Source of the DNA: Candidatus Bathyarchaeota archaeon
Lineage (GTDB): Archaea; Thermoproteota; Bathyarchaeia; 40CM-2-53-6; FEN-987
Length of the DNA stretch: 7,323 nt
NCBI GenBank assembly: GCA_003152955.1
Contig: PMBQ01000363.1
Span: 1 to 7,323 of the forward strand
Reading direction: 5' to 3'
Below, piece after piece: positions 1 through 6,389 of the stretch. The translations under genes and the position numbers were made by a program. Each line of letters starts with the position of its first letter. Within the stretch, counting starts at the first letter, position 1. The notes under the pieces are model-generated. The model ran no database searches, was not told where the DNA came from, and was given only the letters and a program-made list of their open reading frames with translations.

Positions 1-356
1 CATTCTTGTCTCGCTCCAGCAGCGTCTGACGCTATCTTGCTGGTTTGACGCTGTAGGATCCGAAGGCTAGCTGTGTCCTTTGCTGACGGGTTCCCGACTG
101 ACTTACGCATGTCAGAGATTATTGCGGTCAGCCTAACAACGGCCTTCGTGGCTCTATATTCTGCTCGGTTCTCGCGCTTCTCCATGTCGCGCTCTGCTTT
201 CTGTGAAAGTTGACTGCAAATCTGGGTTAACGATTCTAGGGCTCGGGAAATCTCTGATAGGATTTTGTCTCTCTCGCGCTCTGCTTGGGACAGCTCGGAC
301 GAGATGGATTTCCTCAGCCAATCGTGTACTTTCCCTACCGGAACTTGCTGGTTCAT
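1..356 (-). CDS. Uncharacterised coiled-coil protein, 3' end missing
   Basis: An open frame of 118 codons on the minus strand, without a stop, runs off the left edge, so only the N-terminal part is visible. I do not recognise the family. The visible protein has no signal peptide or membrane segment and is probably cytoplasmic. After a short N-terminus (MNQQVPVGKVHDWLRKS) it becomes strongly helical and charged, with heptad-like spacing of Leu/Ile among Glu, Arg and Lys over about residues 16-90, as expected for a coiled coil. A second helical stretch follows a Gly/Pro/Ser break near residues 91-97. The frame is open back to the stop of the upstream membrane protein gene (429-431). I chose ATG at 354-356; an in-frame GTG at 363-365 is possible, and no clear ribosome binding site decides. 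It lies 72 bases after, and co-directional with, the ribophorin-like gene, so a shared transcript is possible. The reading frame is well supported; the function is unknown. Confidence 0.7.
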   Translation of the reverse strand, partial: MNQQVPVGKVHDWLRKSISSELSQAERERDKILSEISRALESLTQICSQLSQKAERDMEKRENRAEYRATKAVVRLTAIISDMRKSVGNPSAKDTASLRILQRQTSKIASDAAGARQE

Positions 357-400
357 CGCTGACACTAGGGCTTTGAGAACTAACGAAGGACTGGAGTAGT

Positions 401-410
401 GGTTAAAAGA
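401..410 (-). promoter_or_regulatory. Possible TATA-like box for the coiled-coil gene
   Basis: Read on the minus strand this is TCTTTTAACC, about 45 bases upstream of the ATG at 356. Archaeal transcription usually begins about 25 bases downstream of the TATA box, which would leave a leader of roughly 25 bases. The match is weak and the gene could equally be read from the ribophorin-like gene's promoter. Confidence 0.25.
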
Positions 411-428
411 CGTTGTTTCGGGGCGGAA

Positions 429-2147
429 CTACCTGGCTTCTTCTCTTAACGTGATCAGGGCAGTTTCGAGAGTCTCTTCGGCTCTGTCGATGCGCTTGGA
501 GATATCGTTGATGAGATGGTCATAGGTTTCCCTAGTAATCTTACCGGCGCGATATTGGCCTTTCACTTGGTTTATGCTGGCTCTGGAGGCTTCAATCTCT
601 GCTTCGGCTCTGTCGATTCTTCGGATCAATTCTTCAAAGTGGGGGCTTACGGTGCGCAAGTTGCCCTTAATCGTCTTGAGGGACTTGTTCAACTCATCTA
701 GTCGCAGCTCCATCACCTTTGCTCTCCTTCTGAATTCGTGTTTCAAGAGGCCTCCACGGTTGACCTCCTCTTCCATGACCACAAGCTCTCTAGTAATTGC
801 TAATCTTTCGTCGTACAGACCAACGAACTCTCTGAGGTTCTCAACGGGTATTGGAACTGCGAGTTCGGGGCTGCGTCTAACTCTCGTGACCAAAGCAAAT
901 GCGACGATCACCACTTCAAGTCCGATGATCCAGGGCAGAAGTCCGAATGCTGACCAGAATGGAAGGTAATTGAAACTAAGCCCAAAGTTCAGATTCGTCT
1001 GACTTGTGACTCCCTGGAGTTTGAAAGTTCGTTGGTCTTGGCTGATCTGGATTGGATGAGAAACTGGTGATTGCGGTGTGAGCTTCAAGTTGGTGATGGA
1101 TGTTCCGTCAGGTGCGACTATTCTCACTGTTGCGTTGTCGAAGAGAAAGTCATCTCTGTTGTCAAGCAGCGCGAAGGTCATGTTGTATGATCCCCACCAA
1201 TTCAACTGCGACACATACTTCGACTGTGGAACGTTGTACGTGAGAGTGACCGTGAAGTTCTCGTAGGGCCTGATGCCGGCGCTGTATCTCGGCTGTAGTG
1301 TGATTTGGTAAGGTGCGCTCGGGTTCTGCGGTGTTGTCCACAAAGCGCCCACTTCATCATACGCCATCACGTTATTCGCGCCATCTGGGAGAGTGATGGT
1401 TAGACTGGTAATTGGGATTGACAGATCGCGGAAATGGAAAAGCTCGCTGACGCTCAGCGTTCCTCTATTCCCGATGACTATCTCTCGCTCCACTGAGCTT
1501 AACTGAAGGAGATACTGGTTCACAGCACCGTAGGGAGCGTAAAACGTGTCGGTGGAGTAGGCCTTCCAAGGTTTGTATGTTTGTGACAAGGCTGGAAAAC
1601 CACCCAAGTTGCTCTGGATGTAGGTCGAATTCTCCGCAATCTTGAATGTGGAAGCCTGTGGAGCGACGTAGGTCACGTTAGCGATCCTTGCATCTTGCGT
1701 AAGGATTGGTGCGGCTGTGAAGTTGACTACGAAGCCGAGTGAAGTGGAATTAATGATTCCTCCCATAGTTGAAAACACGGTGAGAGTGTAGTTCTTGTTT
1801 GATCCTAGGTCCTGTGCGAAATGCACTCGCATCCAGTAGAACTGAGATGTCTTATTCACATCACCGTCCATCGTCAACTGGCTACCTAAGCTGTCCACAG
1901 CACCGGCATAGTAGAGGTTATTTCGATACGTACGCGGAATCGCGAAATCCAAATACGACGCGGGAACTGTTCCATTGTTCAGTAGTGTGAATTTGTCACT
2001 GAAGTGCAAAACTCCGTACTGACCCGCCGTCACGATTCGATCTATGTCAATAGTCAACTTTGGTTGCGCTTGTTGAGCGTGAAGCGGAGTCACGATGCCC
2101 GCGGCGAGCACTAGAACTAGGATTGCCAGAAAGAGCTTTGATTTCAA
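429..2147 (-). CDS. Ribophorin I (OST1)-like oligosaccharyltransferase subunit
   Basis: A 572-residue type I membrane protein. It has a signal peptide (residues 1-24, positive start, hydrophobic core, cut near HA/QQ), two extracytoplasmic beta-rich regions (about 30-210 and 211-390), one membrane span (about 398-420, then RVRR) and a cytoplasmic helical domain (about 425-572). Compared with human RPN1 as I remember it, the order and spacing agree and several motifs line up: AYSTDTF (196-202) with AYSQDTF, EIVIGNRGTLSVSE (222-235) with VIEVSHWGNIAVEE, YDEVG (263-267) with YRDEIG, LQPRY (284-288) with IRPRF, YNVP (304-307) with YNLP, and AGKITRETY (534-542) with AGKLKKDTY. In eukaryotes this subunit sits beside STT3 and contacts nascent chains and, in mammals, the ribosome. 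Ten N-x-S/T sequons lie outside the membrane. The start is TTG; an in-frame stop at 2178-2180 leaves no ATG or GTG upstream. An STT3/AglB partner is not in the window. Family assignment is by eye; the role in archaea is inferred. Confidence 0.82.
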   Translation of the reverse strand: MKSKLFLAILVLVLAAGIVTPLHAQQAQPKLTIDIDRIVTAGQYGVLHFSDKFTLLNNGTVPASYLDFAIPRTYRNNLYYAGAVDSLGSQLTMDGDVNKTSQFYWMRVHFAQDLGSNKNYTLTVFSTMGGIINSTSLGFVVNFTAAPILTQDARIANVTYVAPQASTFKIAENSTYIQSNLGGFPALSQTYKPWKAYSTDTFYAPYGAVNQYLLQLSSVEREIVIGNRGTLSVSELFHFRDLSIPITSLTITLPDGANNVMAYDEVGALWTTPQNPSAPYQITLQPRYSAGIRPYENFTVTLTYNVPQSKYVSQLNWWGSYNMTFALLDNRDDFLFDNATVRIVAPDGTSITNLKLTPQSPVSHPIQISQDQRTFKLQGVTSQTNLNFGLSFNYLPFWSAFGLLPWIIGLEVVIVAFALVTRVRRSPELAVPIPVENLREFVGLYDERLAITRELVVMEEEVNRGGLLKHEFRRRAKVMELRLDELNKSLKTIKGNLRTVSPHFEELIRRIDRAEAEIEASRASINQVKGQYRAGKITRETYDHLINDISKRIDRAEETLETALITLREEAR

Positions 2148-2193
2148 CCTCAGCTTAACTCCGCTTTCATCGGGTCGTTAAATCGAACTGCCC

Positions 2194-2210
2194 GTGAATA
2201 CAAAGTTCAC
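2194..2210. promoter_or_regulatory. Operator-like inverted repeat GTGAA-N7-TTCAC
   Basis: A perfect 5-base inverted repeat (GTGAA at 2194-2198, TTCAC at 2206-2210) with a 7-base spacer. It sits immediately downstream (minus-strand sense) of the TATA-like box at 2211-2220 and upstream of the expected transcription start of the ribophorin-like gene, where archaeal repressors often bind. The symmetry and placement are seen directly; regulator binding is inference, and short palindromes also arise by chance. Confidence 0.3.
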
Positions 2211-2220
2211 TATTTATTCA
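2211..2220 (-). promoter_or_regulatory. TATA-like box for the ribophorin-like gene
   Basis: Read on the minus strand this is TGAATAAATA, the most AT-rich patch in the 94-base gap between the acyltransferase stop and the TTG at 2147. Initiation about 25 bases downstream, near 2188, would give a leader of about 40 bases. It suggests the membrane protein gene can be transcribed independently of the acyltransferase. Confidence 0.4.
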
Positions 2221-2241
2221 TTCTGCTGCGCTTGCCCACGT

Positions 2242-3009
2242 TCAACTTCCCAAGAGCGACGAACGCCACTCCTCTGGGACTTCTCTGATTCTTTTCGCTG
2301 GGATCCCAACAACGATTGTTCTGGGAGGGACATCGGAATTGACCATTGCCTGTGACCCGACAACCGCCCCCTCTCCAACAGTGACTCCCGGAAACAGGAG
2401 CGCATTAGCTCCAATACTCGCGCCTTTCTTTACCGTCGGGCCAATCAACTTGAAGGGTTTCTGTGTAACATACTTGTCGTTTGTGAAAACGCAGCAGGGA
2501 CCAAGGAAAACTGAATCTTCCACAGTTGAGAACGTGCAGATGTAGACCCCAGTCTGAATTGAGACGTGAGAGCCTACGCTTGATTTTCCATCTACGACCA
2601 CATTCGTACCTAGCTTCGTATGTTCCCCGATGGTAACCCCTTCCCTGACAAGCACATTGTGACCAAACGAGACATCATTGGCTATCTTCACGTTAGTGTA
2701 GATTGAAGTCCCGGCCCTCACTATGCAGTCATCGCCCAAGACGGTCGATTGCTTCCCAGTAACTCCGTCAGATCTCATCAACTCACCTAATTCAGCCAAA
2801 TCGGGGAATCCGATCACACAATGCGACCCGATGTAGTTTCTATTCCCCAACCTCACAGGTCCGTAGATCACTGCGTTTGAGTCAATCACTGAATCTTCAC
2901 CAGTCTGTACATCTCCGATCAATCTCGCACCGGCCCTGACGCGAGTATTGGTCCCAAGCAAACTCGAGTTCTCGACGTGAGCCGCGGCATCGATCCTTCG
3001 TGAACTCAA
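2242..3009 (-). CDS. Sugar N-acetyltransferase-like hexapeptide-repeat acyltransferase
   Basis: A 255-residue soluble protein made almost entirely of imperfect hexapeptide repeats (pattern I/V/L-G-x-x-x-x), which fold as a left-handed parallel beta helix; such enzymes work as trimers and usually transfer acetyl from acetyl-CoA. Repeats run through about residues 6-66 and 88-225, interrupted by a loop at 68-87. FTNDKY (175-180) resembles the FTN motif of WlbB/WbpD-type enzymes that acetylate amino groups on nucleotide sugars, and VPPRTIVVGIPAKRI (227-241) is the usual family ending. The substrate is therefore probably a UDP- or dTDP-linked amino sugar, but other hexapeptide acyltransferases cannot be excluded. 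The start is TTG at 3007-3009, directly after an in-frame TAG (3010-3012) and preceded by GGTGAG. It is the first gene of the minus-strand group, upstream of the ribophorin-like gene, which fits a role in making a surface glycan (inference). No missing core or frameshift is evident. Confidence 0.87.
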   Translation of the reverse strand: MSSRRIDAAAHVENSSLLGTNTRVRAGARLIGDVQTGEDSVIDSNAVIYGPVRLGNRNYIGSHCVIGFPDLAELGELMRSDGVTGKQSTVLGDDCIVRAGTSIYTNVKIANDVSFGHNVLVREGVTIGEHTKLGTNVVVDGKSSVGSHVSIQTGVYICTFSTVEDSVFLGPCCVFTNDKYVTQKPFKLIGPTVKKGASIGANALLFPGVTVGEGAVVGSQAMVNSDVPPRTIVVGIPAKRIREVPEEWRSSLLGS

Positions 3010-3014
3010 CTAAA

Positions 3015-3020
3015 CTCACC
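3015..3020 (-). promoter_or_regulatory. Ribosome binding site GGTGAG deciding the TTG start
   Basis: Minus-strand GGTGAG lies 5 bases before the TTG at 3009-3007. It is complementary to the archaeal 16S rRNA 3' end (core GGTGA) and supports the non-ATG start of the acyltransferase, whose frame closes at the adjacent TAG. Confidence 0.6.
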
Positions 3021-3047
3021 ACGTTTCCCTATACCTGACCATCATCG

Positions 3048-3057
3048 CCTTAATTGC
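3048..3057 (-). promoter_or_regulatory. Possible TATA-like box for the acyltransferase
   Basis: Minus-strand GCAATTAAGG, centred about 43 bases upstream of the TTG start. Initiation about 25 bases downstream would leave a short leader that still contains the GGTGAG site. A weaker alternative, GGTATAGGG, lies nearer the gene at 3028-3036 but would put initiation inside the coding region. Confidence 0.3.
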
Positions 3058-3101
3058 GTTTGTTCAGAACTGATTCCTGAGGAGCATCATCAACCATAAT
3101 C

Positions 3102-3110
3102 AAATAATAT
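3102..3110 (+). promoter_or_regulatory. TATA-like box for gcvPA-gcvPB
   Basis: AAATAATAT lies about 40 bases upstream of the gcvPA TTG start at 3147. Initiation about 25-28 bases downstream gives a leader of only about 12-15 bases, consistent with the lack of a strong ribosome binding site there. It is the best AT-rich element in the divergent region 3010-3146. Confidence 0.45.
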
Positions 3111-3146
3111 GGACCGAAGATAAACCCCGCTCCGAGAATGTAAGAA

Positions 3147-4535
3147 TTGCCGAAGGCTCACCCATACATGCCCAACAGCGACGAAGTCATTACGCGCCAG
3201 ATGTTGGGTGAAATTGGAGTACCGTCAATCGAGGAGCTTTTCAAAGATATCCCCGTTTCCATCCAATCGAAAGCCCACCTTCAGATTCCGCATGGCATGT
3301 CAGAGATGGAGACCAAGCGACATTTGGAAGGTCTGTTGGGGAAGAACCTCTCCACGCGTGAGATGCTTTCTTTTCTTGGTGCAGGAATTTGGCCACATCA
3401 TGTCCCAGCGGCAATTGACGCAATTGTCAGCCGAGGCGAGTTCCTGACCTCATACACCCCATATCAGGCGGAAATCTCGCAGGGAATGCTTCAGACATTG
3501 TTCGAATATCAGAGCTTGATCTGCGAACTGACCGAAATGGATTACGCAAACAGCTCGATGTACGATTGGTCTACCGCTCTGGGGGAAGCTGCCAGAATGG
3601 CGACACGAGTCACCGACAGAGACGAATTCATCGTACCGAGGTACACTCATCCTGAACGACTTGCAACCCTGCATGTCTTCTGTGAGCCGGTCGGCATCAA
3701 GGTCACAGAGGTTGCACAGGATAAGCGCACGGGTTCCATCGATCTTTCCGACTTGAAGACAAAAATAACCTCGCGCACCGCAGGCGTGTATCTGGAATAT
3801 CCCTCGTTCCTTGGTTTCGTTGAGGAAGCAGTTGATGAAATCGGATCCATGGTTCACCAGGCAGGAGCGTTGCTTGTTGTTGGAAGCGAACCAATCTTGC
3901 TCGGTGTGCTGAAACCTCCGGGCGAATTCGAAGCAGACATTGTCGTTGGTGAAGGGCAACCGCTCGGCAATCACATGAATTATGGCGGACCATTGTTAGG
4001 CATCTTTGCTTGTAGAGGGGATGCACTTCTCCGGCAGATGCCAGGACGAATAATAGGAAAGACCACTACGCAGGACGGGAAGCAAGACGCTTACTGCATG
4101 GCCTTGCAAACTCGCGAACAACATATCAGGAGAGCGAAAGCAACTTCCAACATCTGTACAAACGAGGCGCTGCTCGCCCTAGCTGCTGCGATGTACCTGT
4201 CTTTACTTGGCCCTAAAGGAATTGAGAACCTCTGCTCCACGATTCTGGATAGGACAAGATATGCAATAGAGCGTCTAGGGAGGGTCCGCGGGCTAAGGGC
4301 GCCCGGATTTGATGCGTTTCATTTCATGGAATTTGTGATCAACTTCGACACGACGGGTAAGAAAGTTTCTCAGATCAACTCCGCGCTGCTGAAGGCTGGA
4401 ATTCAAGGCGGTCTAGATTTAAGCGGATATTTCCCCGAGCTGGGGCAATCCGCTTTGTACTGTTTCACAGAAGTGCACAGCCACCGGGACATCGATATGC
4501 TCGCGGACAAACTCCAACAGATACTGGAGTCGTGA
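3147..4535 (+). CDS. gcvPA: Glycine dehydrogenase (decarboxylating) subunit 1, split P-protein
   Basis: At 462 residues this is the normal length for the N-terminal-half subunit of the two-chain glycine cleavage P-protein found in archaea and many bacteria. With GcvPB it decarboxylates glycine using PLP and passes the aminomethyl group to lipoyl-GcvH in the cytoplasm. Family signatures are HPYMPN near the N-terminus (5-10), SFLGAG (75-80), YTPYQAEISQG (103-113), the FEYQ...CELT segment that follows (about 119-130), and GEGQPLG with NYGGP (268-282). As usual for this subunit it lacks the PLP lysine, which is in GcvPB. The start is TTG at 3147; an in-frame TAA at 3141-3143 excludes anything longer, and the later ATG at 3168 would remove the conserved HPY. 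It is followed after 5 bases by gcvPB, so the two are surely co-expressed. gcvH, gcvT and the dihydrolipoyl dehydrogenase are not in the window. Confidence 0.96.
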   Translation: MPKAHPYMPNSDEVITRQMLGEIGVPSIEELFKDIPVSIQSKAHLQIPHGMSEMETKRHLEGLLGKNLSTREMLSFLGAGIWPHHVPAAIDAIVSRGEFLTSYTPYQAEISQGMLQTLFEYQSLICELTEMDYANSSMYDWSTALGEAARMATRVTDRDEFIVPRYTHPERLATLHVFCEPVGIKVTEVAQDKRTGSIDLSDLKTKITSRTAGVYLEYPSFLGFVEEAVDEIGSMVHQAGALLVVGSEPILLGVLKPPGEFEADIVVGEGQPLGNHMNYGGPLLGIFACRGDALLRQMPGRIIGKTTTQDGKQDAYCMALQTREQHIRRAKATSNICTNEALLALAAAMYLSLLGPKGIENLCSTILDRTRYAIERLGRVRGLRAPGFDAFHFMEFVINFDTTGKKVSQINSALLKAGIQGGLDLSGYFPELGQSALYCFTEVHSHRDIDMLADKLQQILES

Positions 4536-4536
4536 G
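4532..4536 (+). promoter_or_regulatory. GTGAG ribosome binding site overlapping the gcvPA stop
   Basis: GTGAG lies 4 bases before the gcvPB TTG at 4541 and contains the gcvPA stop TGA (4533-4535). A further GGAG is at 4526-4529. The overlap of stop and binding site suggests translational coupling, which would help make the two subunits in equal amounts. Confidence 0.55.
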
Positions 4537-4540
4537 TTAA

Positions 4541-6052
4541 TTGGTTTATCTTCAAGCCAGATGGGACGAACCTCCGATCATCAATTTGTCCCGGCCTGGG
4601 AAAGTTGGTTTTCACGAGTTCTTGCCTGCCGGGAGTTCACAGACTGTTCTCGAGTCTATTCCAAAGATATTGCGACGTACGCGTGCCCCGTCGTTACCTG
4701 AAATATCCGAGATCGAAGTCGTCCGCCACTACACTCGTCTATCGCAGGAGAATTTTGGCGTGGACCTCGGGATCTACCCACTCGGAAGTTGCACTATGAA
4801 GTATAATCCGAAGATCTGTGATGCTATTGCAGCGTCGCACAAAATCCAGGAACTTCACCCATATCAGGACCAGCGAACGGTACAGGGGATTCTTCAGATC
4901 TTGTACGAGGCGTCAGATTTCTTGGCAAAGATCGTTGGGATGGACAAGATGACCCTTCAACCTGCCGCGGGAGCACATGGAGAGTATACTGGAGTTATGC
5001 TGATGCGAGCTTATCACCGTGACAAGGATGCCCAGGATCGAGATGAGATAATCGTCCCCGACTCGGCTCACGGCACAAACCCAGCCAGCGCCGCTATGGC
5101 CGGCTACAAAGTCGTGGAGATACCTTCGAACACTGACGGATGCGTTGACAAGGAGGCGCTCAAGAGTGTGGTCGGGCCGAAAACGGCGGGCCTCATGATA
5201 ACTAATCCCAACACGCTTGGGATCTTCGAGCGCGAAATCATGGAGATTGCCGGGATCGTTCACGACGCCGGCGGCCTACTCTACTACGACGGAGCTAATC
5301 TCAACGCCATAATGGGCAAGGCAAAACCAGGCGACATGGGTTTCGACATAGTACACATTAATCTCCACAAAACGTTCGCGACACCACACGGTGGAGGCGG
5401 CCCAGGCGCCGCCCCTGTAGGTGTGACAAGTCGTCTGGCCGACTACCTCCCAATACCCACGATAGAATTCGATGGCACCCAATACTATCTGGAATACAAT
5501 AGACCAAAGACGATCGGGAAGGTCCGAGCTTTTCATGGAAGCTCAGCCGTCGTCCTTCGAGCCTACGCCTACATTCTCTTAAACGGCAAGGAGGGGCTGT
5601 CGACAGCGGCTGAAGTGGCTGTTCTCAACGCGAACTACCTAGCTCAGAAGCTCCGAAAGATCAAGGGATTCTCGCTCCCCCTTTCTGAGAAAGTCCCAAG
5701 GAAACATGAATTTGTTCTATCAGCATCGACTCTGGCTAAGGAAACGGGTATCACGGCTCTTCAGGTGGGCAAGAGGCTGCTCGATTTTGGTCTCCACGCT
5801 CCCACGGTCTACTTCCCTCTAATCGTTGAGGAGGCGATGATGACGGAGCCAACTGAAACGGTCAGCAAAGAGGAGTTGGACGCGATGATCAGCGGGTTCA
5901 CAAGGATAAGCCAAGAGGCGTACGCCCATTCTGAAGAACTCCGAACCAGTCCGCATGCCACAAGTGTATCCAGAATCGATGAGGCAAAGGCAAATAGGCC
6001 AAAAACAATGCAGCTCACGTGGCGCAACAAGCAAACGACAAGTCACTCGTAG
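4541..6052 (+). CDS. gcvPB: Glycine dehydrogenase (decarboxylating) subunit 2, PLP-binding
   Basis: A 503-residue catalytic subunit of the split glycine cleavage P-protein. The PLP Schiff-base lysine is K277 in the signature NLHKTFATPHGGGGPG (274-289). Other family marks are ARWDEP near the N-terminus (6-11), YPLGSCTMKYNPK (79-91) and HGTNPASA (177-184). The C-terminal SRIDEAKANRPK is also typical, so the chain looks complete. The start is TTG at 4541, immediately after an in-frame TAA (4538-4540); the nearby ATG at 4561 is out of frame, and the conserved ARWDEP requires this start. Paired with GcvPA it carries out glycine + H-protein lipoate to CO2 + aminomethyl-H-protein, reversibly. It is the second gene of the operon, with a MoaD-like gene 49 bases downstream. 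No key residue is missing. Confidence 0.97.
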   Translation: MVYLQARWDEPPIINLSRPGKVGFHEFLPAGSSQTVLESIPKILRRTRAPSLPEISEIEVVRHYTRLSQENFGVDLGIYPLGSCTMKYNPKICDAIAASHKIQELHPYQDQRTVQGILQILYEASDFLAKIVGMDKMTLQPAAGAHGEYTGVMLMRAYHRDKDAQDRDEIIVPDSAHGTNPASAAMAGYKVVEIPSNTDGCVDKEALKSVVGPKTAGLMITNPNTLGIFEREIMEIAGIVHDAGGLLYYDGANLNAIMGKAKPGDMGFDIVHINLHKTFATPHGGGGPGAAPVGVTSRLADYLPIPTIEFDGTQYYLEYNRPKTIGKVRAFHGSSAVVLRAYAYILLNGKEGLSTAAEVAVLNANYLAQKLRKIKGFSLPLSEKVPRKHEFVLSASTLAKETGITALQVGKRLLDFGLHAPTVYFPLIVEEAMMTEPTETVSKEELDAMISGFTRISQEAYAHSEELRTSPHATSVSRIDEAKANRPKTMQLTWRNKQTTSHS

Positions 6053-6101
6053 TATGGCTCTTGCGGATTAACCGATCAATACCGAACGAAAGTGAATTCC
6101 C

Positions 6102-6389
6102 GTGAAGGTAAGAGTTCAGTATTTCGCAATCGTACGCGAGCTGACCAATCATAGGGAAGAAATCCTAGACGTAGACGAGAAGACAACCGTTCTGGATGTC
6201 TTGAAAGCTCTGGCAAGAAAACACGGCGAAGAATTCCGGAAATATGTCTTCGATCCCGAAACTGGAAACCCGAGACCGTATATTCAGGTTCTAGTGAACG
6301 AGGATTCAATCTCCACTCTGAACGGACTCTCAACCGTACTTGCAGAAGGTACAATCCTAGCCATAATCCCACCCGTTGGAGGAGGATAG
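6102..6389 (+). CDS. Archaeal MoaD/SAMP-type ubiquitin-like small sulfur carrier
   Basis: At 95 residues this has the usual length of the archaeal MoaD family. The beta-grasp fold is suggested by the opening strand KVRVQYFA (2-9), the helix containing VLDVLKALARKHG (30-42), the strand YIQVLVNE (60-67) and the ending LAIIPPVGGG (86-95). The C-terminal Gly-Gly(-Gly) is the activated tail: an E1-like enzyme (MoeB/UbaA type) adenylates it, then it is thiocarboxylated for molybdopterin or tRNA-thiolation chemistry, or conjugated to lysines as a SAMP. Which of these roles applies cannot be read from the sequence, and no moaE or E1 gene is in the window. The start is GTG at 6102 with GTGA (6092-6095) 6 bases ahead. 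It lies 49 bases after gcvPB with no clear promoter between, so it may share that transcript; any functional link to glycine cleavage is unproven. Confidence 0.9.
   Translation: MKVRVQYFAIVRELTNHREEILDVDEKTTVLDVLKALARKHGEEFRKYVFDPETGNPRPYIQVLVNEDSISTLNGLSTVLAEGTILAIIPPVGGG

Noticed and set aside
574..969. Plus-strand 131-codon frame opposite the ribophorin-like gene
   Set aside because: Low-complexity Ser/Leu-rich translation without motifs; explained by the minus-strand gene, which has a signal peptide, a membrane span and family motifs.
429..2147. Reading the membrane protein as a generic S-layer or secreted adhesin
   Set aside because: A long cytoplasmic helical domain and position-matched motifs to ribophorin I across ectodomain and C-terminus fit better than an S-layer protein, which normally lacks such a cytoplasmic part.
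3010..3146. tRNA, small RNA or riboswitch (for example a glycine sensor) ahead of gcvPA
   Set aside because: No tRNA-like cloverleaf or extended stems seen; the predicted leader is only about 12-15 bases, too short for a riboswitch.
3450..4026. Minus-strand open frames of 174 and 107 codons within gcvPA
   Set aside because: They lie wholly opposite strongly conserved GcvPA sequence and show no recognisable protein features.
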